NCBI GenBank assembly: GCA_002773975.1
Contig: PEZR01000104.1
Location: 3,723 to 27,067, forward strand
Direction: 5' to 3'
DNA: 23,345 bases
From: Bdellovibrio sp. CG10_big_fil_rev_8_21_14_0_10_47_8
GTDB taxonomy: Bacteria > Bdellovibrionota > Bdellovibrionia > Bdellovibrionales > Bdellovibrionaceae
In this document: piece after piece, positions 1 to 6,398 of the stretch
Layout of the letters: each line of letters starts with the position of its first letter
Numbering within the stretch: position 1 is the first letter of the stretch
Made by a program: the position numbers and the translations under genes
The notes under the pieces: model-generated
What the model was told of the DNA's origin: nothing
Seen by the model: the letters and a program-made list of their open reading frames with translations, nothing else
Database searches by the model: none

Positions 1-54
1 ATCGTCCCGGTCAACCAGATCGTCCCGGTCAACCAGATCGTCCCAATCGACCGA
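1..54 (+). repeat. In-frame 18-bp tandem repeat
   Basis: The unit ATCGTCCCGGTCAACCAG occurs at 1-18 and 19-36. It is followed by a degenerate third copy at 37-54, and the array probably continues upstream of the window. The unit is a multiple of three and encodes RPGQPD in the open frame, so copy-number change would keep the frame. Confidence 0.85.
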
Positions 55-740
55 ACCCTCCTCGTTATCCAAATTATCCTGAGCGACCTGGTTTCCCACG
101 TCGTGATCCAGGAGAAGTTGAGCACCGACGAGATGATGTTCGCCGAGAACGTGATCGTCGGGCTGAAGAAATTCGTCGTAACCGTGATGGAATTCGACAC
201 GATCGTGATCGATGGGTAGGTCGACCTCGATATCCAATTCACAGAGATTATGATTGGATCCGCTCACCGTCTCGATGGGAAAGTCGTTATTATGACTGGT
301 ACTATCACATTGTAAGACCAGTACCGATCTACATCCCAACGCCCATTTACTGGGTCCGACCGATGCCGGATACCAATCATGATTGGACATACCAAGAGAT
401 CGAAAGTGTTGCTGTCAATCTGGAGTACTTGAGTCGCCAGGTCTACAACACCATGAGCGAAGCGGTGTATGATAATCCGAATCATGAATACGCTGAACGT
501 ATGCCACGAGTTCTTGCTGAACTGGTGGATGCAGCAGAAAACTTTACGGATTCTGTTTACGATCACACCGATTACTCAGATGATATCTATGATCTGTTTT
601 ATCTGGACAGCCAGTTGACTCTCGCCGAGACAACTTTGGATGGATACTCCAAATCATACCTTGTCGATAGCCAAATGCGGTCTCTTCGCTACTATGTGAA
701 CGAGTTGCTGTGGAACTATCGCATCAATTATCTGAACTAG
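1..740 (+). CDS. Arg/Pro/Asp-rich repeat protein, C-terminal part (5' end outside window)
   Basis: The frame is open from the first full codon (position 3) to the TAG at 738-740, so the gene begins upstream of the window; about 245 residues are visible. The first part is low-complexity: tandem RPGQPD units, then a strongly charged Arg/Asp/Glu stretch, then a Tyr/Trp/Pro-rich segment around 285-360 (YYDWYY, PIYIPTPIYW). From about 363 on, the sequence is acidic, soluble-looking and probably helical, rich in Tyr, Asp and Asn (VYNTMSEAVYDNPNHEYAER). An ATG at 363 could be taken as a start, but coding-like sequence continues upstream without a stop and no ribosome binding site precedes it, so I treat it as internal. 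The gene ends at a strong terminator shared with the convergent neighbour. I recognise no family. The pattern suggests a disordered, possibly surface or envelope protein; that is inference only. Confidence 0.7.
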   Translation, partial: RPGQPDRPGQPDRPNRPNPPRYPNYPERPGFPRRDPGEVEHRRDDVRRERDRRAEEIRRNRDGIRHDRDRWVGRPRYPIHRDYDWIRSPSRWESRYYDWYYHIVRPVPIYIPTPIYWVRPMPDTNHDWTYQEIESVAVNLEYLSRQVYNTMSEAVYDNPNHEYAERMPRVLAELVDAAENFTDSVYDHTDYSDDIYDLFYLDSQLTLAETTLDGYSKSYLVDSQMRSLRYYVNELLWNYRINYLN

Positions 741-764
741 TTAGAGAGAGTAAATCTCGAAACG

Positions 765-801
765 AAAAAGGGGCGGAAGCAAAACTTCCGCCCCTTTTTT
801 T
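765..801. terminator. Bidirectional intrinsic terminator
   Basis: A perfect 15-bp stem (AAAAAGGGGCGGAAG at 765-779, CTTCCGCCCCTTTTT at 785-799) has a 5-nt loop. It is followed by T residues on the plus strand and, by symmetry, on the minus strand. It lies between two convergent genes ending at 740 and 818, so it can stop transcription from both sides. Confidence 0.92.
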
Positions 802-817
802 ATTTAAAAACTAAACC

Positions 818-1528
818 CTACCGACGATTCAGCTTGGACAAGAGTCTGAGAATTTCCATGTACAGCCAGACCAGGGTCAAAATAAGTGCGAAAGCTGCAT
901 ACCACTCCATAAATTTCGGTGCGCCCCTTTGATCTAATTTTTCAATCAGATCAAAATCAATCAACAGATTAAAAGCAGCAACACCAACTACAATCACTGA
1001 AAAAGCAATTCCGACAGGAGAACTTTGATGAATCATTGGCATTTGTGTGCCGAAAAATCCCATGACCATGCTGATCAAATAGGTCAACGCAATGGCCATC
1101 GTCGCCGTCATTAGAATTGTTCTCAGTCGGTCAGTCACCTGAATGATTTTAAACCGATAAAGCGCCAACATGATGCCCAGACAACCAATGGTCAGCATCA
1201 ATGCATTGGAAACAATTCCTGGATACCGATAAGTATAACTTGCGGAAATTGCACCCAACGCAAGACCCTCGGCAACGGCATAAATCGGAGACCAATACGG
1301 CGCCCGCTGAGGACTAAAAATCACCACCATCGCTGCAATCAAAGCAACAACAATGCTTCCAATCATAATGACAGGAGACCCCGTGTTCCATCCCAGGATT
1401 GCCCCACCCACCATCAACAAAAGCAAAAGCCCCGTTTTGTTAACTGCGCCACTGATCGTCATTTTGGATTCACCGGCATAAGATGACACACGATTAAAAA
1501 ACTTCTCGCTCAGAGCTGGATTCGCCAT
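818..1528 (-). CDS. Bax inhibitor-1 / YccA-like integral membrane protein (BaxI_1 type)
   Basis: A 236-residue polytopic membrane protein with about seven hydrophobic segments. The C-terminal signature is typical of the bacterial Bax inhibitor-1 family: LLIDFDLIEKLDQRGAPK, then MEWYAAFALILTLVWLYMEILRLLSKL split over the last helix. Eukaryotic relatives (TMBIM proteins) and the Bacillus protein YetJ act as pH-sensitive calcium leak channels; the role of this subfamily in Gram-negative bacteria is not settled. The frame extends 57 codons further upstream, but the start is placed at the ATG at 1528. The protein then begins MANPALSEKFF, as is usual for this family, and AAGGTGG lies just before it. 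It is monocistronic, converging on the gene to its left. Family assignment is firm; function is inferred. Confidence 0.9.
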   Translation of the reverse strand: MANPALSEKFFNRVSSYAGESKMTISGAVNKTGLLLLLMVGGAILGWNTGSPVIMIGSIVVALIAAMVVIFSPQRAPYWSPIYAVAEGLALGAISASYTYRYPGIVSNALMLTIGCLGIMLALYRFKIIQVTDRLRTILMTATMAIALTYLISMVMGFFGTQMPMIHQSSPVGIAFSVIVVGVAAFNLLIDFDLIEKLDQRGAPKFMEWYAAFALILTLVWLYMEILRLLSKLNRR

Positions 1529-1689
1529 ACACACCACCTTTTGTAACCTTATCTTGGCCAAATCTTCACTCGGTGTCCAGAAATCCTTGTGCGCAGAAGG
1601 TAGGACATTGTATCTAATTAAAAAATGGGGTTTTCGCACCCAGCAACGAAGGACATTCAATGAAATCACGACCTTATTTTTCTCTGACG

Positions 1690-2012
1690 ACAAGATCAAT
1701 AATTGCCCTCCTGTTCTTCTGATTAAGGGTCGAATCGACAGTCATATCTATGACAATTTGAGTAGTAGAATTTAATTTCTATGGCGGAAATACTGACTGG
1801 GCCTTGAAAATCGCCGGAAAACTAAAAGATCTTAAAAAAATAACTCGTGTTTCTTCGGGACATGTAAGGAGTTCGTTCAACATTGGTATGGTTTAGCTAT
1901 GGAAAAAACTGTGGAGAGATTTCAAATCATCGAGTCAGCCGGAGTTTCTTCACAGTTGCGACTGGACTATCTCGCACAAGAAGATGATCCCAACTGGCAA
2001 CAGAAGTGCTGA
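1690..2012 (+). pseudogene. Probable frameshifted remnant of a gene (possible ClpP/crotonase-like hydrolase fold)
   Basis: This fills most of the 495-base gap between the Bax-inhibitor gene and the next one. Three consecutive stretches look coding but lie in different frames: VLLIKGRIDSHIYDNLSSRI (ending at a stop at 1773), YGGNTDWALKIAGKLKDL (from 1780, ending at a stop at 1894), and MEKTVERFQIIESAGVSSQL (1899-2012, ending DDPNWQQKC). Two one- or two-base changes would join them into one product of roughly 105 residues. The order 'G-I-D....L' then 'GG....AL.IA..L' faintly recalls the first strands of ClpP-like serine peptidases. That resemblance is weak and from memory. No intact start or ribosome site is seen. 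Alternatively this is noncoding and the pattern is chance. Confidence 0.35.
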
Positions 2013-2023
2013 TCCCCTAATTT

Positions 2024-2536
2024 TTATTCCCAGCAAGATTTCAGCGCAGCTTCCTCGTCCGTTTTCTCGACACCGGCCTTGATTGTTTTGATTGTCACCG
2101 GCAGATATTGATCTTTCACCTGCGCATAGCTATCTGTATCAATCAACGCCAAACAGAATTTTCGGGACAGCTGATCGGGTAAAAGATCGTCACATCTTTG
2201 TGTAGCCCTTTGTTTGTATTCCTGTGGAGTTGGCATGAGACCAGTGGGGCTTGGTTGAATATCCATAGAAAAAGGCATGAGCTTTTGATCCTTGGTCAGA
2301 TAAGATGCATTTAAAACCAGTCTCTCTGGTTCCACCGCCAACTCATATTGACCCTTAGACAAAGTTAGACGATGGGGGCCATATACTACAAGGCTATCAT
2401 CAGAACTTTGATAGTTAAAAGCCACCGCGGACATCTTCCCTTGACCAATGTTCAAAATCGAACAAGCACCGGAAGCCCAAGCAATCGACCCTAAAGAAAA
2501 AATAAGAACTGAGGAAAAAAATAAACAAAAACGCAT
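2024..2536 (-). CDS. Small secreted protein of unknown function
   Basis: A 170-residue protein with a clear Sec signal peptide (MRFCLFFSSVLIFSLGSIAWASG; likely cleavage after AWA, near residue 21). The mature part has four Cys residues (one near the N-terminus, three in the C-terminal third), which may form disulfides in the periplasm. I do not recognise the family. The frame stays open far upstream into the response-regulator gene, but the ATG at 2536 is preferred: it has a GAGAGG site a few bases before it and starts exactly at the signal peptide. It lies 79 bp downstream of the receiver gene and may be co-transcribed with it. No terminator is visible after its stop. Confidence 0.75.
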   Translation of the reverse strand: MRFCLFFSSVLIFSLGSIAWASGACSILNIGQGKMSAVAFNYQSSDDSLVVYGPHRLTLSKGQYELAVEPERLVLNASYLTKDQKLMPFSMDIQPSPTGLMPTPQEYKQRATQRCDDLLPDQLSRKFCLALIDTDSYAQVKDQYLPVTIKTIKAGVEKTDEEAALKSCWE

Positions 2537-2615
2537 AGGCACCTCTCTTCGGTTTTGAACCTCTCGAAGGGAGCATTCTGAGTCAATCTCTTTCCAATTT
2601 TGTCTCGCTGCGCCC

Positions 2616-3059
2616 CTAGCTGCCCTTAATGCGGCTCCGACAGCTAAACAAATATGATTCTGGAAGTCGCCGACGAGCAATTTGCACATAGTCTCGACCA
2701 AATTTATAGGCCCGTTCTGCGGACGCTAGCAGCATCTTCATATCCACAGGTTTATCCATAAAATCAAAAGCCCCTTGCTCCCACGCCTGCTGCATTTGAG
2801 GACCATTGCGAAATCCGCTCAAAAAAATCACAGGTGTCTCTGATTCACTAAGAATCAACATATCCAAAAGCTCTAACCCATCCATCACCGGCATCTTGAT
2901 ATCTGCGACGATAACATCCGCCGAGAACTGTTGCAGATTTTCAATCGCCTGTTTTCCGTTGACAGCAATTCCAACCTCCCACTGATGAGCTCTAAAGAAT
3001 TCAGCAAGCAGGTCTGTTAACTCTGACTCATCATCAACAAGCATGATTCTTTTCGGCAT
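2616..3059 (-). CDS. Single-domain response regulator (CheY-like receiver)
   Basis: A 147-residue protein that is a receiver domain with a short basic tail and no output domain. The acid pocket is D9-D10, the phospho-acceptor is D53 (VADIKMPVMDG), the switch Ser is S81 (IFLSGF) and the conserved Lys is K103 (DKPV). All key residues for phosphorylation are present, so it should accept phosphate from a histidine kinase. No kinase gene is in the window. The tail ending CRSRIKGS is unrelated to known output domains. The ATG at 3059 has a strong AGGAGG site, and a plausible promoter lies 80-110 bp upstream. It may act by protein contact, like CheY or Spo0F; its partner cannot be seen here. Confidence 0.88.
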   Translation of the reverse strand: MPKRIMLVDDESELTDLLAEFFRAHQWEVGIAVNGKQAIENLQQFSADVIVADIKMPVMDGLELLDMLILSESETPVIFLSGFRNGPQMQQAWEQGAFDFMDKPVDMKMLLASAERAYKFGRDYVQIARRRLPESYLFSCRSRIKGS

Positions 3060-3138
3060 GAAAGCCTCCTGACCAGTGACGTTGTATCCATCCTACTCAT
3101 CGGCGTTACCACGATTCAGAAGAGGCAAAAATTAACTA

Positions 3139-3167
3139 AATAAAGATGACTTTTTTTGGATAATCAA
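3139..3167 (-). promoter_or_regulatory. Possible sigma-70 promoter of the receiver gene
   Basis: Read on the minus strand: TTGATT (-35, 3162-3167), a 17-bp A-rich spacer, and TTTATT (-10, 3139-3144). Each box matches four of six consensus bases and the spacing is ideal. It lies about 80 bp before the ATG of the response regulator. Confidence 0.35.
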
Positions 3168-3200
3168 GACTTCACAATGGAGACCCTAGCTGTCCTCCAA

Positions 3201-3234
3201 AGAGGCATAAATATGAAGAACATATAAAGCCTCT
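3201..3234 (-). terminator. Possible terminator after the terC-like gene
   Basis: AGAGGC (3201-3206) pairs with GCCTCT (3229-3234), and the interior ATATG/CATAT segments extend the hairpin. The following T tract on the minus strand is short, so termination may be weak. It lies just downstream of the TerC-family stop at 3250. Confidence 0.35.
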
Positions 3235-3249
3235 CTTAACTTTCAGTGC

Positions 3250-4206
3250 TTACTTCAAACCCCTCTCCTCAAGTTTTGCGACATACCAGGAGCTCAGTGC
3301 GGCCGTGGTCAGAATGGAGAAGATGACAAGCAGTGAAATCCAGCTGGGGATCTTAATCATATCCATCAGGAGCATTTTTATTCCAATAAAGCCCAGTATT
3401 GCCGCCAGGCCAGGCTTCAAATATCGAAGCTTCCCCACCCAGTCAGCAAGTACAAAATAAAGAGCTCTCAGTCCTAGAATTGCCAAAATATTCGAAGCAA
3501 AAGCAACAAAAGCATCCTGAGTCACTGAAAAAATGGCAGGGATCGAATCAACGGCAAAAATCAAATCTGTCACTTCGATAACGACCAGGGCAAGAAACAA
3601 AGGTGTGGCTTTACGAACACCATTTTCGACAATAAAAAAATGATTTCCCCTGAAGGACTGGGTCGTTGGGATGATTTTTTTGATCAGCCGTATTGACCAG
3701 TTTTCTTGAACATCAATTTTCTCATCCGTCTCTCGTAAAAATTTGACGGCGGTAATGACGAGCACTCCTCCAAAAATATACAAAATCCAATGGAACGAAT
3801 GAAGAAGTTGAGCGCCCAATAAAATAAAAATCGCCCGGAGAACAATCGCCCCCAATACACCGTAAAAGAGAACTCGGTGCTGATCCTTTCCGGGAATCCG
3901 AAACGAGCTAAAGATTAAGAGAATAATAAAAAGATTGTCGACACTCAGGCTCTTTTCGACCAAATATCCCGTCAGAAACTCGACGCCAAGGTCTCTTCCA
4001 AATTCAAAAGCAAACCAAAGGTTAAAAGCTAGAGCCAATCCAATCCAAATTCCGCTTTCTATCAGCGCTGTCTTTCGTGATGTTTTATGAGTGCCCTTGC
4101 CAAAAAGACTTAGATCTACGAATAGGAGCGTCAGAATTCCCACACAAAATGCAATCCAGAGCCAAGTCGGCGCAACCGAAACCCCCGCAATAAAGTTCGT
4201 CATCAT
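3250..4206 (-). CDS. TerC/Alx family integral membrane protein (probable metal ion exporter)
   Basis: A 318-residue membrane protein with about nine hydrophobic segments. Family hallmarks are acidic residues inside membrane helices: FVDLSLF (residues 29-35), EKSLSVDNLFIILLIF (about 84-99), and EVTDLIFAVDSIPAIFSVT (about 211-229). Relatives such as E. coli Alx and Bacillus MeeF/MeeY-type proteins export Mn2+, and TerC proteins were first linked to tellurite resistance; the ion here is inferred. Two adjacent ATGs (4206 and 4203) lie behind AGGA. It sits 82 bp downstream of htpX on the same strand and may share its transcript, which would pair ion balance with membrane-protein quality control. 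The 82-bp leader is too short for a yybP-ykoY riboswitch plus promoter, and none is seen. Confidence 0.9.
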   Translation of the reverse strand: MMTNFIAGVSVAPTWLWIAFCVGILTLLFVDLSLFGKGTHKTSRKTALIESGIWIGLALAFNLWFAFEFGRDLGVEFLTGYLVEKSLSVDNLFIILLIFSSFRIPGKDQHRVLFYGVLGAIVLRAIFILLGAQLLHSFHWILYIFGGVLVITAVKFLRETDEKIDVQENWSIRLIKKIIPTTQSFRGNHFFIVENGVRKATPLFLALVVIEVTDLIFAVDSIPAIFSVTQDAFVAFASNILAILGLRALYFVLADWVGKLRYLKPGLAAILGFIGIKMLLMDMIKIPSWISLLVIFSILTTAALSSWYVAKLEERGLK

Positions 4207-4288
4207 TTATGTCCTGTCATCTTTGGTCACTTTTCCTCGTTGGCCTATTTTTCCTAATGTTTTGATTCGCGAAAGCCTTGCAACAAAG

Positions 4289-5194
4289 TTATGCCCTCGC
4301 TCCCCTCAATCTTCTTATCCGCTCCTCGAGAGGAGGGTGAGTCGAGAAGAACTTCATAAATCCACCAGAGCGGCTGGAAATTTTCAAAGCCTGAAGCGCA
4401 GGCTGAGCCGAGGGATCGACATTATCAAAGGTCCGCTTCAATCCTTCCAAGGCCTGAATCATGTTGTCCCGACCTGCCAATCGAGCACCGCCTGAATCTG
4501 CGCGGTACTCTCGACGGCGAGAAAACCAAGCCACGACCATAGAACCAAGAATCATAAAGGCGATTTCAAGAGCAAATTGAACGGCGTAATAAGATAGCGG
4601 GGTTCCGCGTTCTTCGCCGCCTTGCCCCTTTGCCATGGTTAGAGCATAGGCAATTGCGCGAGCTAAAAACATTACGAAAGCATTTACCACACCCTGAACC
4701 AACGTCATCGTCACCATGTCACCGTTGGCAATATGTGCGACCTCATGACCAATGACTCCTCGTATTTCTTCGTTCTTCATTCGAAGAAGCAATCCAGAAG
4801 AAACCGCTACGAGTGATCTTGATTTCGAAGGACCCGTCGCAAACGCATTCACCTCTTGAGACTCGTAGACTCCCACTTGAGGCATCGCTGGCAAACGGGC
4901 TGCTCTTGAAAGCTGGTGTACCATTTGAACTAACTCACGAAGCTCAGGGTCTGGAGTGTTCGCCGGGACAATTTGTACGCCCATCATCCACTTGGCCATC
5001 ACACGGGAAAGAGCCAACGAAATAAACGCACCCCCCATACCCCAGATTAAGCAGAAGATCATGAGAGACTGATAATCCAACCCATAGGCCATGATATAGG
5101 GTTTAACACCCAACACATTTAGAAGAATTGAAATGGTGCCGATCACGAGAGCGTTCACCGCGACAAAAAGACCAATACGTTTAAACCAAGTCAT
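4289..5194 (-). CDS. htpX: Membrane zinc metalloprotease HtpX (M48B)
   Basis: A 301-residue inner-membrane protease that degrades misfolded membrane proteins, acting alongside FtsH in E. coli. Two N-terminal transmembrane helices (about residues 6-30 and 40-65) precede the catalytic domain. The zinc site HEVAH is at residues 150-154 (HExxH). Two more hydrophobic segments follow, then RRREYRADSGGARLAG, which supplies the third zinc ligand (Glu) in this family. The C-terminal FFSTHPPLEERIRRL is also conserved. Length is normal. The frame opens 15 bases earlier at a TTG, but the ATG at 5194 is preceded by GGAGG at good spacing. It is the first gene of the htpX-terC-like pair. The upstream AT-rich region contains GATAC...GTATC half-sites (5232-5261) whose meaning is unknown. 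Confidence 0.95.
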   Translation of the reverse strand: MTWFKRIGLFVAVNALVIGTISILLNVLGVKPYIMAYGLDYQSLMIFCLIWGMGGAFISLALSRVMAKWMMGVQIVPANTPDPELRELVQMVHQLSRAARLPAMPQVGVYESQEVNAFATGPSKSRSLVAVSSGLLLRMKNEEIRGVIGHEVAHIANGDMVTMTLVQGVVNAFVMFLARAIAYALTMAKGQGGEERGTPLSYYAVQFALEIAFMILGSMVVAWFSRRREYRADSGGARLAGRDNMIQALEGLKRTFDNVDPSAQPALQALKISSRSGGFMKFFSTHPPLEERIRRLRGARA

Positions 5195-5322
5195 ACCTAC
5201 CTCCACCAATTCGTAGATTCTAACTTTTTTCGATACTTTTAAAAATATGATAAATAGTATCTAGTGGTTTGTTTTAAGTGAAGTATCTAAATACCTAACT
5301 CCTTTTCTCTGGTCATTTGTCT

Positions 5323-5336
5323 CACCGCGCCCGGTG
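5323..5336. repeat. GC-rich hairpin left of the transposase-like gene
   Basis: CACCG (5323-5327) and CGGTG (5332-5336) form a short stem. The 5320-5430 stretch is markedly richer in GC than the AT-rich 5210-5310 just before it. With the hairpin at 5989-6006 it brackets the RAYT-like gene and could be a REP-like end, although the two hairpins differ in sequence. Confidence 0.35.
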
Positions 5337-5440
5337 GTGCGGTCGGTGCTCAGGGTGCGGAGCCCCTTCCGAAGAATGAATGTCTTTAGAGCGGCGGCAG
5401 TCCATCGAGGAGGGCCGTCGGTATTGCAGGCTCTTGCTGG

Positions 5441-5950
5441 ATGCTTCGTTATCGAAAATATCTGTTATCAGAAAAAGACCGCTACCACCTCATTCTTAAG
5501 ATCCAGGGGCCTGCTTGGCCGCAGTCTTCTGGCGGAGACGCTTGGCTTTTTTTTGAACGAGCCTTTATGAAAATCAATGAGCATTTTCGATCCGAGCTTG
5601 AGGGTCTGGTGATGATGAAAAATCACCTGCATGGCATTTTGGTCTGTTCGGCCAAGGACCGAGTGACCTGGAAAAAAGCTCTGCTAGATTTTCTCTATCA
5701 AGGCCAAATGATCACCGAGGCTGAGTTGCATGACGAAGAAACCATCACTTTGATTCGGCTAACGACTTTTCAACAATATCGAACGGTCTATCGTTACATA
5801 GCCAGAAATCCTGTGGAAGCGGGACTTTGTCTTCAGCCTTGGGATCATCCTTATTCGAGCTACTCGGTGTTATTGGGAAAAAGCTCTTGGCCCTGCAATT
5901 CAGTCACAGACCGGATGGGCTTGATTTCCCATCCATCGGTTATTCTATAA
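5441..5950 (+). CDS. REP-associated tyrosine transposase-like protein (RAYT, Y1/HUH family)
   Basis: A 169-residue protein of the IS200/IS605-like Y1 transposase superfamily, single-domain RAYT type. The HUH metal site is NHLH (H62, H64 in MMKNHLHGILV). The nucleophile is Y119 in YRYIARNPVEAGL, which matches the family pattern YI..NPV.AG. The conserved downstream W-x-YSSY (WDHPYSSY) is also present. Such enzymes cut and join single-stranded DNA at hairpin repeats and are usually single-copy, domesticated genes. All catalytic residues appear intact. The ATG follows an in-frame stop at 5387. No clear ribosome binding site precedes it, so expression may be weak. It is flanked by hairpins at 5323-5336 and 5989-6006. 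Confidence 0.85.
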   Translation: MLRYRKYLLSEKDRYHLILKIQGPAWPQSSGGDAWLFFERAFMKINEHFRSELEGLVMMKNHLHGILVCSAKDRVTWKKALLDFLYQGQMITEAELHDEETITLIRLTTFQQYRTVYRYIARNPVEAGLCLQPWDHPYSSYSVLLGKSSWPCNSVTDRMGLISHPSVIL

Positions 5951-5988
5951 TCAATGAACTGGGAGCAGTTTGCTTTGTTCCCGGGCTG

Positions 5989-6006
5989 ACGTCGAGGGCC
6001 CGACGT
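5989..6006. repeat. GC-rich hairpin right of the transposase-like gene (REP-like or terminator)
   Basis: ACGTCG (5989-5994) and CGACGT (6001-6006) form a perfect 6-bp stem around AGGGCC. On the plus strand TTTAAAAAC follows, so it could be a weak terminator for the RAYT gene at 5950. It could equally be a single-stranded hairpin of the kind RAYT enzymes recognise. Confidence 0.5.
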
Positions 6007-6020
6007 TTAAAAACATTGAA

Positions 6021-6046
6021 TTGATAGTGTCATATCATACTATCAA
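6021..6046. promoter_or_regulatory. 26-bp near-perfect palindrome, operator-like
   Basis: The arms TTGATAGT (6021-6028) and ACTATCAA (6039-6046) are perfect 8-bp inverted repeats. The 10-bp centre is also mostly symmetric, giving 11 of 13 paired positions. It ends three bases before the ATG at 6050, where a bound dimeric repressor would block transcription or translation start. No regulator gene is adjacent. Confidence 0.45.
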
Positions 6047-6049
6047 AAT

Positions 6050-6283
6050 ATGGAGAGGCCGCCATTTCAACTCACCCCCAAAATCTTGTCGCTAGCTGGA
6101 GCTATTCAGGAAGTCATCGGCGAGCTCAAACCTTTTTCTGCTGTCGCGCCATTGGCAAATCTTCGCAGGGAAAACAAGATTCAGACGGTTCACCATGCTA
6201 AACCCAAAATTGTCTTTATGAGAAAACTCGGTAAGGCTATTGGAACCAAAGGTATTGAGATATCAGAAAAAAAAGGATCCTAA
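6050..6283 (+). pseudogene. Fic-family N-terminal fragment (no catalytic Fic core)
   Basis: A 77-residue reading frame. Residues 6-26 (FQLTPKILSLAGAIQEVIGEL) and 38-48 (LRRENKIQTVH) resemble the N-terminal helical part of Fic/DOC AMP-transferase family proteins, where the pattern 'ITpKIL.Li..I.e.iG' is followed by 'LRr.NrIrTIhsSLaIEGN'. The inhibitory (S/T)xxxE(G/N) helix that should follow is replaced by unrelated basic sequence (HAKPKIVFMRKLG), and the HPFx(D/E)GN(G/K)R core is absent, so it cannot transfer AMP. The likely reading is a truncated relic; a small functional stand-alone protein is possible. There is no Shine-Dalgarno between the palindrome and the ATG. The family match is from memory of motif patterns and is not proven. 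Confidence 0.5.
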
Positions 6284-6313
6284 AACGAAATAACCCGCTC
6301 ACGGCGGGTTATT
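6281..6313 (-). terminator. Intrinsic terminator of tRNA-Val
   Basis: AATAACCCGC (6289-6298) and GCGGGTTATT (6304-6313) form a 10-bp stem with a 5-nt loop, immediately after the CCA end on the minus strand. A T-containing stretch (TTTCGTTTTA) follows at 6281-6288. The stem shares the last base of the encoded CCA. Confidence 0.75.
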
Positions 6314-6388
6314 GGTAGGGAGTACAGGATTCGAACCTGCGACATCCACCTTGTAAGGGTGGCGCTCTACCAACTGAGCTAACTCCCT
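6313..6388 (-). tRNA. tRNA-Val (anticodon UAC)
   Basis: A 76-nt cloverleaf including an encoded CCA (6313-6315). Acceptor stem AGGGAGT/ACTCCCT, D-arm GCTCAGTTGGTAGAGC, anticodon stem CCACC/GGTGG with loop CTTACAA (anticodon TAC), T-arm GCAGG TTCGAAT CCTGT (one G-U pair), discriminator A. It reads GUA and, by wobble, other GUN valine codons. It is a lone tRNA flanked by gene fragments on both sides and followed by its own terminator. Confidence 0.97.
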
Positions 6389-6398
6389 ATCGTTGGTT

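Noticed and set aside
1..54. CRISPR array
   Set aside because: The repeats are directly adjacent without spacers and lie in an open reading frame, so they are coding tandem repeats.
4207..4288. Manganese-sensing yybP-ykoY riboswitch before the TerC-like gene
   Set aside because: The 82-bp interval is too short and shows none of the expected paired elements.
5334..5570. A plus-strand frame upstream of and overlapping the RAYT start
   Set aside because: It overlaps the RAYT N-terminus in another frame and is arginine-rich because of the GC-rich flank; no family pattern.
6313..6340. Attachment-site direct repeat of the tRNA-Val 3' end
   Set aside because: I looked for a second copy of the tRNA 3' segment in the window and found none, so integration at this tRNA remains unproven.
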